Part shown: positions 12,756 through 25,200 of the stretch, one piece after another
Position numbering within the stretch: position 1 is the first letter of the stretch
Layout: each line of letters opens with the position of its first letter
NCBI GenBank assembly: GCA_050084515.1
Contig: CM114274.1
Location: 29,760,001-29,824,000, forward strand
DNA: 64,000 bases
Reading direction: 5' to 3'
DNA from: Blasia pusilla
Taxonomy: Eukaryota > Marchantiophyta > Marchantiopsida > Blasiales
Notes under the pieces: generated by a model
Database searches by the model: none
Seen by the model: only the letters and a program-made list of their open reading frames with translations
What the model was told of the DNA's origin: nothing
Translations under genes and position numbers: made by a program

Positions 12756-15700
12756 ATGTGGGAGGTACAGAGTAGCAGAATGGCAGCGGCTTGGATTGGT
12801 ACGTCTGCGGCGGTCGTTTTTGTGATTTTGATCTTCGTTTTGAAGCATTGGAATTGGTGGCGCTATGCTCCCCGACTCCGCAAGGACCAGGCTCCCCTGC
12901 CTCCAGGGGACATGGGCTGGCCCGTGGTAGGGCAAATTCTTGACTTCCTGCAAGCGTTCAAGTCCCAGAACCCCGACTCGTTTATTGGTAATCTCAGACT
13001 GAGGTTTGTGGATCAATCGCCTCAACACCAGATCAAAGTTGTAATTTCCTATCCGCCATGCGTGTGCTTTCTAACGATCCGGAGTTTAGGTCCTTGGCGA
13101 TGTGCATTTTCCAATTTCACCCTCAGAAGGAAACCTGCTGGATCTGGTTGAAGCTCCCATGGGTGATGAGAGGAAGATAAGGTGAATTTACAGTATCAAT
13201 GTCTTCAGGTATGGACGGACGGGGCTCTACAGGACTCACCTGTTCGGACAGCCCACGGTGCTGGCAACGACTAGTGAGAGAATCAAGCAGGTTCTCATGG
13301 ACGGTCGGAGTTTCAAATCCGGCTGGCCTAAATCTACGAGGACGGTGATGGGCAGAAAGTCTTTCGTCGTTCTTGAAGGAGAAGAGCATAGGAGGCTCCG
13401 TAGAATTACAACCTGCGGAGTCCAGGGCCCTGAAGCACTCAATGGCTTTATTCCTACAGTCGAAAAACTCTGTAAGGAGAAGCTCGAGAGCTGGGCCGCC
13501 GAGAAGGAGTTCAAACTCGTCGACAAGCTCCGTCAGGTAGGAATTAGTACTAATCCCAACGAATATGGGGAAGGTTCGCTTTTCATTTGGTGTCCCTTCA
13601 TCTGATAGCAGATACTACTCATTTGCATTGACCATCATCGCCTTTCCGTTGCAGCTTTTGTGATTGATTCATGTCCAGTTAGTTCACCTTCGACCTTTAT
13701 CACTGATTTGTTACATTCTTCTGTCCTCCCGTAAGCATTGTCCCGCACTGTTGCCGGCATGTTACAGAGATGGCATGGACAGTGCACATTTGGACCTTAA
13801 CGATGATTCTGCCGCTGCGTATGCAGTTCACGTTCGAGATCATCATTCAAATTCTCATGAGCTATCCCGACGGACCGCGGGCGCAGTCTCTACTCGAAAG
13901 TTTTGATGCTATGGTTCACGGCCTCCGCGCGATGGCGATCAACATCCCTGGCACTGCTTACTACAGATCTCTGCAGGTGACCCTCCGTCCTTTCTCCTCT
14001 CGATGCCATCGATTTTCCCTCATCTCCAGTCCTGTTTTTCTCTGGGAACAGTGGAAGGAGAAGCTTAGCAAAATCTCAGAGGTGAATTCTGATCAGGACG
14101 AGTCGATGGGACAGACCATGCGGATGGTTCTCTCTTCAATCTGTCACCGAATTCCCTGGAACATTCAATCTTTAGGGCTTGAGCGGAGATCCCATGTGAT
14201 CAAGTTGATTGACCTATCTGTCCGACCGGCTTGCAGCACCGTAAGACAGTGCTGCGAAATATCCAAGATATTCTCGATGAGAGGAGATCGTCCAAGGAAC
14301 CAAAGAACAAGGACATCTTGGAGACTCTATTGAACTTGGAAGATGAGAACGGAGCGCGCTTAACCGACGAGGAAGTCATTGACACTCTTCTCGTCTTCAT
14401 CATGGCCGGTCACCAATCCTCCACCTTCTCCATGGCGTGGGTCATGATCTTTTTGCAGAGACATCCGGAGATGCTTCAGAAGGCGCGAGTAAGCCAGCTC
14501 GAACTCCCTCTCGATCGGCTTTGGCATTCGAGATAAGGTTGTCATTATGATACCTTTGTTCGACATGAAATAGATACTAAGCGAACAGGTCTGTCTTCAC
14601 AGGAGGAGCAGCTGAAGATACACGAGGCGACGCAGTCTCGAGACCATTTGACATTTTCTGACTTCAAGAAAATGACTTTTCTGAATGACGTGAGTGATAC
14701 TTCCTGCTCATCCCAATCTCGTCATATTGTCATTCACTAGCACTCAATGTGGACGTATAGGTAGGGTAGGTGTCGTCTTGATTCGACCAGGTGATTGGAA
14801 TTTCCGACACCAATCATCTGTTCATGAAAGCATCCGCCCAATGCCTCCCGAGAGCAATGAATTACATGGCTAATTATCCATGGGATTGACATGTGTAGAG
14901 CTCAGTAACCATCTGTGGGTTGGAATTCTGGCATTGCGCCTGCAGGTGATTGACGAGACCTTGAGAATTGTCAATGTGACTCCGTTCGTATTCCGAGAGG
15001 CCCTTGAAACTATTGAAATCGGGGGTATAACACAAACCCGGACTTCTAAATGCTTAAGCAATGTGGTCTTTTGTATTCTTTACGTCTACATATTTTTTTA
15101 TTTCATGTCTTTCTGGTGTTAATTCTGATTCTGTTCTCGCAATCACTTGAAATGGATTCACGGAGCAAATTACCGAGGATGTTTTGACATGGATGACTCT
15201 AGCTCAGCCAGGAGCCAAAATTGCAAGGACCAGATGGCTCTGGTCCTTGCAAGATGGATTGACCAAAGTTTCAATGGTGATGGTTTCACAGGGTATACGG
15301 TGCCGAAGGGATGGTTCGTCGAAACGTGGTTTCGAGCTGTGCATCTCGATCCAGAGGTTTACGCTCAGCCTTACGACTTCAAACCTGATCGATGGCGGGT
15401 AAGCACAGTCTCACCCTCTAACTTCATTCCTAACCCTTTGCGCACATCTGTCGATCGGCATCTTGAATCTGTCTTGGGGGTGGTGGGGGGCATCCAAGAA
15501 ACTCCACGTCCCGATGGCTCACCACGGTTGGGTCAACTGGTCTCATTTTCTGGACGACTGTCTGTATCTTTGCTGTCTACTTGAAGGAGTCCGACTTAGG
15601 GTTCAGGCGTTGTTTGGATGATGCCGAGTTCCATGGACTCGAGTTCTCATATTCATACAGTCTTGAGAGGGGTTCCAGGACAGTGTTTCTCATATAGTGT

Positions 15701-16101
15701 TTCATTTCTTCTCGTGGCAACTTCACAATCACTGAATTGACTCTTAGGAAATGACCGCTCGTGCTGCAGACATTCAAACCTCAACCAGGACAGTTTGTGC
15801 CGTTTGGATTGGGCAACAGAAACTGCATAGGCAGCGAGCTAGCCAAACTGGAAATGTCGATCTTCCTTCACTACGTCATTCTGAATTATAAGTACGAGAA
15901 CATCTATCCATCCCACACCCTATTCTCTCCTAATCGCGATTCGATTTACACCCTACGTTTCAAGCGCGAGATCTAATCTCAGTTACTTTGCCATTTGTTT
16001 GGTTTCACAGGTGGGAGCCGCTTGATGGAGCGACCCACACGAAGTACTTGCCACACCCCCAACCGGCGGATGGCTATCGGATCCAGTTCAGTAGGCTTTG
16101 A
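12756..16101 (+). CDS. CYP88-like cytochrome P450 (ent-kaurenoic acid oxidase-like), 9 exons
   Basis: Exons: 12756-13003, 13209-13536, 13827-13976, 14237-14488, 14603-14689, 14946-15024, 15292-15398, 15770-15891, 16011-16101. All introns are GT/AG and all phases agree, giving 487 residues, the usual length for the family. There is an N-terminal membrane anchor (about residues 13-29), then a LPPGDMGWP hinge and AFKSQNPDSFI, both typical of CYP88. Next come GWPKSTRTVMGRKSF and EEHRRLRR (C-helix), an I-helix with AGHQSS (14405-14422), the K-helix DETLR, FKPDRW, and the haem loop FVPFGLGNRNCIG with its cysteine. CYP88 enzymes oxidise ent-kaurenoic acid to GA12 at the ER in gibberellin synthesis; that substrate is only inferred here. 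One oddity is Gln in the I-helix where family members carry Glu. The start is the first ATG in frame; a second Met at 12780 is possible. Another CYP85-clan activity is the main alternative. Confidence 0.87.
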
Positions 16102-18000
16102 AACAGTGGAGACCAAATCGCCGAGGCATCAAAGCCCAGAGAGATAGGCAGACCGGGCGTCTAGACGGAGGGGTAGTCTGGGAATTGTAATGGCCTCTTG
16201 TACGTAAGAATCGTCAATGTCCTTTGCCCCGGTTCTAAGGCGCTGGCTGTGAGCAACCAGAGATCATTTTCAAGACGCGGCTCTTGGATTTCTCATGCTC
16301 TTGTGTACCTCCATCGGGTTTTCCCATCACACATTTATTACGACACGAACTACGTACGTAACGCGAACTCTTGAAAGTCATCTCGCGATGCGCGTACCCT
16401 TCCTGCCTTGGAAATCACCTCGTTCTCAGATCCCAACGCTAAACTCGGTGCTGTCTGTCTAGGCAATCCGTAAGAATTTTTCCTGTCCAGATTACCCGTA
16501 GCTTCCGATGATGCCTCAATTCTCTGGGCATCGTGAGACCCGCAGTGGGTGGGACCCACAGTAGACCTCATTGTCTCAGTCAGCATCATGAAAATCGCGC
16601 TATTCGGGGAAGAAGCATCGGCGGAGCGAGACAAGGGACCAGATCCCCAGGAAACCGTCACTTGCATTAGATAAATAGCGAGTAAGACAAACAAAAGAAC
16701 TGTCTGGGGACTGTTACTCCTGAAATCGTGTACCTTTGACAGCGAAGCGAAACGCTGCAGAATACCTGTTCCGATCTTCATAGCTCCTGCCCATGTAGAC
16801 CTCCAATCTCCCACGAATCCAAGTTGAACTTCCAACTGAAGGTTTGTGCCAGTCGGTCCGATCCCTAACCTTAGGATCTTGATAACATAGCCCAGTAATA
16901 TCTCCCATGAATTCACGATGAACTAGAAACTGAAAGGTCCTGCTTGTCAGTTAGAATCCTACCCTTCGGATCTTCTCCCTACTCTTCCCGATCCAAGTCG
17001 GTCGTCAGGTCAACAGCCGTCACTTGCATATCCATTTCCCCGGGATTCACTTACATACCAATTCTCTGGAACCAGATGCGGATGATTTTTAGGCACACCA
17101 GTTGTTTACCGAGACAACTTTCATGGCAGTCGGTGATTCCGTCATTCCAGCCGCTTTGCTTTAAATTCAACATAGAAGAGCAAGTTCTCACGTCGGCAAT
17201 CTGACTAGAGTTTTAGATCCAATCCGGAAATCACACGTTCTCAACCGACCGACTGCTTTAACAAAGAATGCCGGTTCTTGCCGAGCATAGCGCGGAATGA
17301 GTTCACCCTGCCCCATGCCATCCCGAGATTAGCTGCGTGCTGGTGGCGGGTTCTGTAATTGTCTACGCTCGGCGTTTGCATGCGAATCGGAGACTCCGAA
17401 ATACGGGGGAGGGGGGATTTCGCACATGGTTCAAACTTCAAACTTCGAGCCCCTCGGTGGACGGACGCACGCCATGCGTTCGGATAATCCGCTGACAGTC
17501 AAGCTGCGTCGGCCATCGTCCTCGGCGTGTACTTTAATCGGCCTCGTCTGTACAAGCATTCGTCATAATCATCAGCGCTCTGCTGTAATGCATTGCCGAT
17601 GAGAGAAGTGTGAGGACTCGGAGGAGGCAGTTACAGCGGGATAAAAGACAAATTTCTTAGATTGGACTCCGTTAGTTAAAGTGGGTGCATCATCGAGATT
17701 TTCTAGGAATCAGCGTCAACCCTGAAGCCCATATTTACGACCTATGTCCTTAGGCAGGTTTCATCACTCTAGGGGAAGAATGTACAAATCTATTGATGTC
17801 TTCTTAAAATTTTCTTCTCATTTTATTTCTCTAGATGGAAAGAGAGATAGAGAACTTAGGACGATGGAAGGGGAAAATTTGTAATAAGAGAGAAAATTTA
17901 ATTTTCAAATTTAATAAGAGATAAATTTTATTTTATCTTTTTCATGGTTGCAAAATATCGGTTGAAGGCCTTCCTAGTGTCTCCCTATTCGGATTGAAGA
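16102..18000. other. 3' flank of the P450 gene, then unannotated DNA
   Basis: The first few hundred bases are probably the 3' UTR of the P450. The stretch to about 17600 is richer in GC than its surroundings but shows no recognisable protein. From 17800 to 18000 it becomes AT-rich. The one long frame is listed separately. Confidence 0.4.
16350..16916 (-). CDS. Uncertain ORF, 188 codons, unrecognised
   Basis: The frame starts with ATG at 16916 and is open to 16350. I do not recognise the product. It has one hydrophobic stretch (TVLLFVLLAIYLMQV, about residues 72-86) that could span a membrane, and a polar C-terminal half rich in Ser. Its 3' end lies about 250 bp from the P450 stop codon in convergent orientation. 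No homologue, intron pattern or promoter supports it, so it may be a chance frame in a GC-richer region. Confidence 0.15.
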   Translation of the reverse strand: MNSWEILLGYVIKILRLGIGPTGTNLQLEVQLGFVGDWRSTWAGAMKIGTGILQRFASLSKVHDFRSNSPQTVLLFVLLAIYLMQVTVSWGSGPLSRSADASSPNSAIFMMLTETMRSTVGPTHCGSHDAQRIEASSEATGNLDRKNSYGLPRQTAPSLALGSENEVISKAGRVRASRDDFQEFALRT

Positions 18001-18538
18001 TGTCACGTCTTTTAAGATAGATCGGTGAGATCTAATAGAGCGCCTTCGTGAGTAGTGGAGGACATGCTCAGTAGGTTGATGATGACCTCCTGAGGCCCCA
18101 GGAAACCTGAGAGAGCTGGTTTCCCCTCCCTCAAGTTTCCCCTTCGTTTCGACTCATTTGGATCCATATAGAAGAACTTATTATTTTAGGTAAGTACCAT
18201 TTTGAGTATATGATCAACTCTCTATTTTTGATAAGTGCCCCTTCACTTCCTACATCATGTCAAGAGCCAAGGAGGTCACTTGGGACCATAGGTTACCATG
18301 GAGAGAGCTTGGGAGAGGGGAGGGGTATACCTCAAGGAGAGAGAGCTTGAAAAATCATTCTCTCTTTGTTAAACCTCATGGCATGAGGCGGCGAAGCTAT
18401 GGTCTTGCTTGTCTTGTGTGTGTAACCCAAGCCTCTCAATAAGAGAGTGGGTTTGGTTTGACATTGAGAGAGACATGTGAAAATACACACATGTGAGAAC
18501 TATGGTGTTGTGAGAGAGATTGGATCTTATTTTACAAA
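18001..18538 (+). mobile_element. LTR-like repeat family A, copy 2
   Basis: It begins TGTCACGTCTTTTAAGATAG and is closely similar to 45471-45983 along its whole length, including GTGAGATCTA, ACCTGAGAGAG, TTTTAGGTAAGTACCATTTT, TACCATGGAGAGAGCTTGGG and GAGATTGGATCTTATTTTA. A TGTCA start is common for LTRs of Ty3/gypsy elements. The match stops at 18538, where the 45-kb copy continues into GGAGATATTTTGG. The 61-codon frame inside it has no significance. Confidence 0.7.
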
Positions 18539-19090
18539 GAGAAGATGAGTGAGTGAGAGAGCTTCATGGGGGAGCTCGCTGGTTGCTCGATATTTGGTGC
18601 AGGTTGGGGGACCGTGTTCCCCGCTTTATGGCTCATGGAAGTGCTCACTAGAGCAAGAGCCGTGCTAGTTTGGTGTTTTTCTTTGCTGATTTTTTGTAAG
18701 GGAGAGTGGCACGCGGAAGCGCTGCCCAATTTTTTATAGGAATTGAGTATGGGGGCAGATTGCTCCACGCTGGTGCTCTTGGGGGCACCATGTAGCTTGC
18801 TGATTTCTGTTCTCACAGGTTTTACATTTTTGTTGGGAGAATCAGCGCGGAAGCCCTGCCGAATTTTATGTAGGAGAAAGAGACATTGAGCTTTACAATA
18901 TTCCCCATCAATTTTTACTGGAATGTCCGATTCCAAATAATTTTTTACGTTATCGTAGATCATGAAGCTATGCACGCTGTGCAAAAAATGGTGCGCAATT
19001 TGGATTTGGAGTTGCGAGCTAAAAGTTATGGTCAATCTTGAAAAACTGCCATTGCTAGGCGATTTTTAGGGTTAAATTGTTCAAACCCTA
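18539..19090. other. Sequence between two retroelement pieces, unrecognised
   Basis: It lies between family A copy 2 and the gypsy-like fragment at 19091. A 167-codon minus-strand frame (18532-19035) is present but matches nothing I know and is rich in Ser, His and Lys. The order A then B also occurs at 45.5-47 kb, so this is probably an internal or LTR part of the same retroelement family. Confidence 0.35.
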
Positions 19091-19334
19091 AACCAGCCGC
19101 CGCGCCGGCGGCGGCCATCACTATCATAGTCACCGTCAACGGTCAACCGTCAACGGTCAACCGTCACCATCACCATCAACGGTCAACTATTACCATCAAC
19201 GGTCCACCGTCCATCGTCAGCCGTTGCCGCTGCCTAACGTTGCTCAGAAGTTGCTTTCGGCCGTTGTCCACCCTTTGGTTTCCATTGCCGCCATTATGGA
19301 GTGGAGGGTCTTTCACAACCACCGTTGATTCTCT
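19091..19334 (+). mobile_element. Fragment of gypsy-like element B, cut by a CACTA-type end
   Basis: The stretch has short tandem copies of a CGGTCAACCGTCAA-type word, then CCACCGTTGATTCTC, and matches 46720-46890 (for example 'accgtcagccgccgccaccgcc' against 'atcgtcagccgttgccgctgcc', and GGAGTGGAGG). The match ends at 19334, two bases before a CACTAGAAG terminus, while the 46-kb copy continues with AAACTTGCGCCGCG. Confidence 0.6.
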
Positions 19335-19336
19335 AA

Positions 19337-19565
19337 CACTAGAAGAAATGTGTGGTTTTTATGACTATGCTATAAATGACTCACCGAAAGAATGACTCAA
19401 ATTATGACTAAAATGGTTTAGTCATAAAATTTATGTTCATGCAACTCACCTAGTCATCTGCTTATGACTAAAGCAATTATCAATACCCTTCAGTCAAGAC
19501 TAGTTGAACTTGTTGCACTTGTCTAGTAGTACCTAGTCATAAACAACGACTAATGTGCTTAAGTA
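19337..19565 (+). mobile_element. CACTA-type transposon terminus with subterminal repeats
   Basis: It starts CACTAGAAGAAATGTG, the form expected of En/Spm (CACTA) terminal inverted repeats. The following ~200 bp contains about nine copies of TTATGACTA/ATGACT or the complement TAGTCAT in both orientations. Such dense subterminal motifs are the binding sites of the element's own protein in known CACTA elements. The partner end was not identified in the window. Confidence 0.6.
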
Positions 19566-20780
19566 GTCCATGCAACCCAATGTTAAGGTGATTTGTGGGC
19601 TTTGGGTATCGGTGCCTCTCTCAAAAACCATTCTTGATTTTTGGACCCTATTCAAGGGGGGGGGGGGGGTTGAGTTGGAAAGGTGTCATGAAGGAGGAAG
19701 AATTGATTATGATTATTTTGACTCTTATGGCATTTTCATGTTAAGATGCTTTAACGTTTCTTCCAACCATTAGATGGGGGTGAAACTTGGCATAAACCTT
19801 GTAATTAAATTCTTCCACAGTTTTTAACGATTCCGATCTGCCATTTAAGCCCTCATGCTAATACCAAAAATCAAAAACCTTATTTCGCAATTACGGTTTT
19901 TAATTCCATGTGTGAATAGTCATTTGTACTTTTTTCTTTTTCCCTATGTTCCTCGGGTTGGCATGTCCCTTTGGGAAACTTTTCATGATTTTTGGACTGA
20001 TGGTTGATGGGGAGGGGAGAAAATGGTGGATCAAGAAGGATGACGAGGGCTTTGAATAGTCTTGTTCCAAACCGTTGTGTCATTTTCATGGTAACATGGT
20101 GATAAGTTTTCTTCCCACCATTGGATGGTAATGAATCTTTTCCATAGCACTTTTATTAAATTTCTCCACATCTTCAACGGTTTAGATTTGCCATTTAAGC
20201 TTTGATGCTAAAACAAAAAATAAAAAGCCTTAGTTAGGATTTAAGGTTTTCAATTCCATGTGTGAGTGGTAATTTGTAGTTTTTTCTTTTCCCCTGTGTT
20301 CCTGGGGTTGGGGTGCCCCTTTGGAAAAAAATTCATGAGTTTTGGACTCACGATGGATGGGGAGGGGAGAAAATGATAGATGAAGAAGGAGGAGGAGGAC
20401 TTTTTAACTCCCAAACTCAGGGAGCATTTGGGGTTTTATTTTTTTCCTTGGGGCCCTGACCATGAAGGGCATGGTGTGATCAAGTTTCATGATTTATGAG
20501 CTTGTTTTAGAGGAGAGGGAACATCAAATGAAGGAGAAAGTGGAAGAGGAGTGACTTACAAGTCATTTTCCTAGTCCTCCTTCCATTTTTCACCTTTGTT
20601 GCCACTCATCATTTGATGCCAACGTTGGATGGAGCTCAAACCTGGAATTTGTGGGTGGTCATGCCCCTCTTAAACTTGGACGGTGTAGATCTTATATAGA
20701 ATTCTCCATGCTGCATTAAAAAATGAAGACCTGATGTAAGGGTTTTTGATTTTTAACTCCCAAAAAGACAACTGTTCTTA
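19566..20780 (+). repeat. Second block of the ~350-bp tandem repeat
   Basis: Units start with an ACCATTRGATGG-type word at 19766, 20117 (offset 351) and a longer-spaced one near 20621. Shared landmarks are AATTCCATGTGTGA, TTTTTTCTTTTYCCC, TGTTCCTNGGGTTGG and GGGGAGGGGAGAAAATG. The block has the same landmark order as 1-705. A run of ten or more G near 19660 may be a sequencing-sensitive site. No gene is supported. Confidence 0.6.
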
Positions 20781-22202
20781 GCTCTCTTCGTCCTAATTGT
20801 TAACGATTTGCAAAACCCTTCCCTCTGAAACACAAAATTTCACGCTTGCTCGGATTTGAGCCTATCGCTCACACATGCTTAATAGTGCTACTTCTTCGCA
20901 TACTCAGATAACGAGGCATTCCCCTCATTATCAAATTGATAGCTGTCAAATCAATTTCTGCGAACTTGTCAATTCCAACTTTCCAAGTCCCACAAATGAG
21001 GGTATTACACTTCATCAACGCTGTATTCCAACTCCTACGTGACAACTATATTTTCGTGCACAGTTTCAAGTATTCCTTACTTCCTTTTTCTTAGGTCGTT
21101 TCCTTTTTTTTCTTCCAACTTAACCTCCTCGACGGCTCACACTAGTTTAAATAAGATTTATTATCCATCGAAGAGGATGTGTGCAACACAACTGGCTGAA
21201 TTGCAACAACAGCCCGGCCTGATAAACTCTGACACAGTTGCTTTCATGACCCAAATTTTCCCACCGTTCCTGGACAGAATTCAGAATTCGATGGATTTCA
21301 ATTTTCCCGCCGTACATGGACACCGTTTTACCCCGTCACATATTCAAGTGGTCTTCACTTTGCCTGGACCATACCAAACATCCACATCATACGCACCCGC
21401 TCAAAACTCCATGAGTTGACGGACATAGAAGTATTATGTCATTGTCGCCATTTCATGAAGATGCCCCTGTCGTACCCCACTGACCTAATGCCCGCATGAA
21501 GCCAGCGCAGCGGATTGCTTCAAGGTGAGGCCTCCCCCTCGACACCACTGCAGCATGGTCGCCAGTACCCTAGTTAGGCCAACTGGTTAGCCGTTCCGCT
21601 ACAAGAGAGTCCAACCTAATCAGGTCCAGCACCAACCGTAGTTGGTCTTGCGAGGAATTACAGAACATAACGTTGGGCCCCGAGTGCTTACGATTCATAT
21701 GCCCAGATACCACACTCCACAGGTTCTTTTCTGTGACGTTGACGTTTTCATTGACGTGCATGGACAGAAAATATCTGGAGGGAAAGCACCTGCCCACTCC
21801 CAAGAAAACCAATCCATTTTGGCCAAACTTACGCTGTACACTCGACGATATGCCGTCTTGCTCAAGGGATATGCCTCCAGGAGACAGCCAAATAATGGAA
21901 GTTCTCAGTTTATTGCGAAAAATCAGCCGCAACAAGGAAGTGCCATCAGCCAGGACAGTCGTCGACCTTGTTGACAAACAACTCTTCAATAATATTTACT
22001 ATACTGCCCCACAAGGAAACTCTGCAATGCCTAAACACAAGAGTTTAGGACAGTGAGGCATGCTCGCTCACTTGCTCGCAGACCTCAGCCACGAGACTAG
22101 AATTAAATTCCAACACTTTGGTACAGTCTACAATATGCCGTTGCCAGCCACAGTTGACAACATACAAGGTGATTGCATTGTGTCCTAAACAAACCCTGTA
22201 CA
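20781..22202. other. Unrecognised stretch with overlapping open frames
   Basis: Open frames of 110-139 codons overlap on both strands at 21570-22056, and one of 126 codons lies at 21039-21419. None resembles a family I know, and the presence of equally long frames on both strands argues against confident calling. The last few hundred bases form the 3' flank of the HIT4-like gene. Confidence 0.35.
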
Positions 22203-25200
22203 CTAAAGGACTTGAGTAGCTTTCCCATAATATCTATTGATGAAGGCAGCCTGCACAGAGCGTTTTTGGACAGTCAATCATTTACTGTCGATCACAAAGT
22301 CACTACAGTGATCCAATACAATTACTTTACAGTATAATGGGATTTTTCATTTCTCACCTAAAAAAGAAAAACCCACCAGATAAGAAACTCGGAAAGACAG
22401 ATAAATTCAGGTATATGCTTAGGTCGACTTGTGCTTACCCTCTGGTCAGAAATGTCTGGGGCATCTGCACTCTTAACTGGATAAAACTTGAAAAATTGCA
22501 TGTTCGCTAAGGCATCTTTGGTCTCTTGACTCATATCTTCAATTGCCTTTTTCCTGGCTTCCTTTCCCTGGAGACAGTTACAGCAAGATGTCACTTTACA
22601 ACATCAGACATACTCCTTTGCAGCTAGGCTTCTAACACTCGATCAAAATGAATACACGACCACATTACTAAATCAACACTGCTTTCCCGTACCTCCCTGA
22701 TCTTCTTCTTCTCCGCTACAACAAGTGACTTGACATACGCCTGCAGATCCACACAAATTATGAGGATGGTGAGGAACTCTGGAAATCAAAATGCCACCTA
22801 CCATAGTTGAACCAAAGGATGCAACTGACTAAAAGAATTGCTTAAATGACATACGAAATGCAAATCCGAGAATCCTTGTTTAGAATAGACGTACCATAAA
22901 CTTCTCCTTATCTTCTGATGGCAACTCCTCCGCTTCGATTAAATTGTTAGTAAATTCCTGTGGAGGTAATACTACATTACTTAACAACATCAAAGGAACG
23001 CATAAAACAAAGAGAATGACATGAATTTGAGGGGGAGAATTTCACTGAACATTAGAACAGCACTCCAAATCCATCATATGGTCTAAACCTAGCAACAAAT
23101 GGAATCAGACAATCAAGTTCATGGTGCGTACCTCATACTCATCGAATTGCCAATCATAATCAGCAACCACCTGATATTACATTTACACAACCCAAGTGAT
23201 AAGTTAGCAACCTTTCAGATGCAGTGACGACATCTGGACTGAACACATACTGAGGAGCACAAATTACAACGCTTTTCAGTGATTTCAGACACTTGCGTAA
23301 TTAATCGTGATATTACCGGAGGCTTGTTATCATCCTCAAACGGGTACATGATATTTACGATAGTATCGTCCTCAATGTCCTCCTCCTTCATAGGTTGATA
23401 AAGATCTGAAGAACAAGCTTTACAAATTTAGCACATAGCCTTACCTCACTACTGCTCAACATTCAGGTAACGATGGTAGATGAAGCATTCCTACAAGACC
23501 ACCAATCACTCGATATTGGAAAGCTAATTGGACAACATGACAAGCTAATTGGAAAAGGTTTATATATCAAAGGTAAGGATATCTTTCACTTACAGGGTAG
23601 GCAGTACTCATACTTCTTTATTCGTTCTAGTCTCAATTGCTTCAAGGCAGCTCTGCACACACATAATACTCAAGATGAAAACAAATTTCCCCAAAACTGG
23701 AGTAACTTATCTGCACTTTCAGTCCACGCCTATGAGTCAAAACTGCTACAAGTTAAGGTTAAGTGGAAGTTACGGTTCATACCTTCGCTGAGTACACTTG
23801 AGAGTGAAGATCTGGGTCTTGTACCGTTCCAACGACGTGTGCCTGTTCAGACAACAAAAACCTCAATTTCTCCATAAAGAGTACAAAGAAAAAACCCCCT
23901 TCAGAATATATGCCCCGGTTTGAGGTAGCTTGTGCTCAGTCCAGAAGGTTTTTACTTACTCAGTCACATCTGCAGGTATGTATGGTACCCAGCCCATTTT
24001 CATTTCCTTCATAGGTACAATCATCTCTCCTTCCATCTGCACAGATTTTATACCCACTTTGTCTGACGGTGGGAAAGGTGACGTCACCTGTGAAAACATA
24101 GCAAATCAGGTCAGCAAGCCCACAGTGAACTTGTGCGTAAGGCCAAACAAATTCTCAGTCACGCGCCACCAACAACTTCTCTTAGCTCAACACTGAACAG
24201 GCCCAACAATCAGATAGGCTAGAGTGTACATAACACTTCAAAAGCTGTGTGCTTCAGGGACAAAAATAGAGTCGTAAAAATCAAAGGAAGCATAATCAGA
24301 ATTAAGGGACCCGCCCACTATTAAACGAAGAATCTCCTCAGTGGAGCTCAAGTACTATGAATCAGCTCATCATCTCCCCAGTAAGGAGGAATGTGCGGTT
24401 GGAGTCTACAGTGTGTCACTTGGGATGCGCTTTGCCCATAAACCCCACATGACATACATAGGCGCAAGACGTCACAAATCTTATTTCCGTGTACTTGCAC
24501 AAGTGAAGGAAAAGAACTCACTGCTACAACCGCCGGTATGTGAACAACCCTCGACATATCTTTCTCCCTAAACCACACAAGCTGAGCTGCAGCCCACAAC
24601 CCAGTAAAACCAAAATTCATAAGTAGGATTCATGATTCAAAAGTGTGAGTACCATGTGCAAAATTAAACATGCATAATTGACAAGTGAGCAAGTTCCAGT
24701 CATCTCTGGTAAAGACAGACATTAGCAACAACACAATACGAAGCTTACGTTCTGTGCATCCAAATAGATAGACCCTCTTCCCATGGAGGATTCCTCCTTC
24801 TTCAAAGGCATTCTGCAAATGTCCAAAACTGGTGAATCATAACCTGAATCTGGTCAACGATTCACTCTAGTTTTGAGAGATCTAAAGCTCAAGGCACTAA
24901 TACAAAGACAGGCACCAAAAGTACAATATACATTCCCAACGTCTCTTGGTCCCTTAATCTGCCACTACTACAACACAGAGCCAGGAACTACAGACCCGAT
25001 TTTCACCCACAATTCCAACACCCTTCACATCGAACAACAAACAATGTTTCGATCTAGTTCTAGGAAGATGCGAAACTCTGTCCACCTGGAAACACGATCT
25101 CCGAGAAGACACCAGAATCACGCGGCATAAGACACGAGTGTTTGAAATCAGCAAACAAAAAATGGTGTACCTCAAGATTTGAAAAGTCCCAGTTGATCTC

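Noticed and set aside
12756-16101. P450 as a pseudogene, because its frames look fragmented
   Set aside because: Eight GT/AG introns join the fragments in phase into 487 residues with all key motifs. The only doubtful join, exon 1 to 2, is solved by the donor at 13004.
16350-16916. Strong claim for the 188-codon ORF as a membrane protein gene
   Set aside because: One hydrophobic stretch is not enough. It is kept in the feature list at low confidence only.
18532-19035. 167-codon minus-strand ORF
   Set aside because: It has no recognisable domain and lies between retroelement pieces; part of its 5' end overlaps the repeat.
21570-22056. Overlapping ORFs of 110-139 codons as a gene
   Set aside because: Comparable frames exist on both strands and no family or splice pattern supports any of them.
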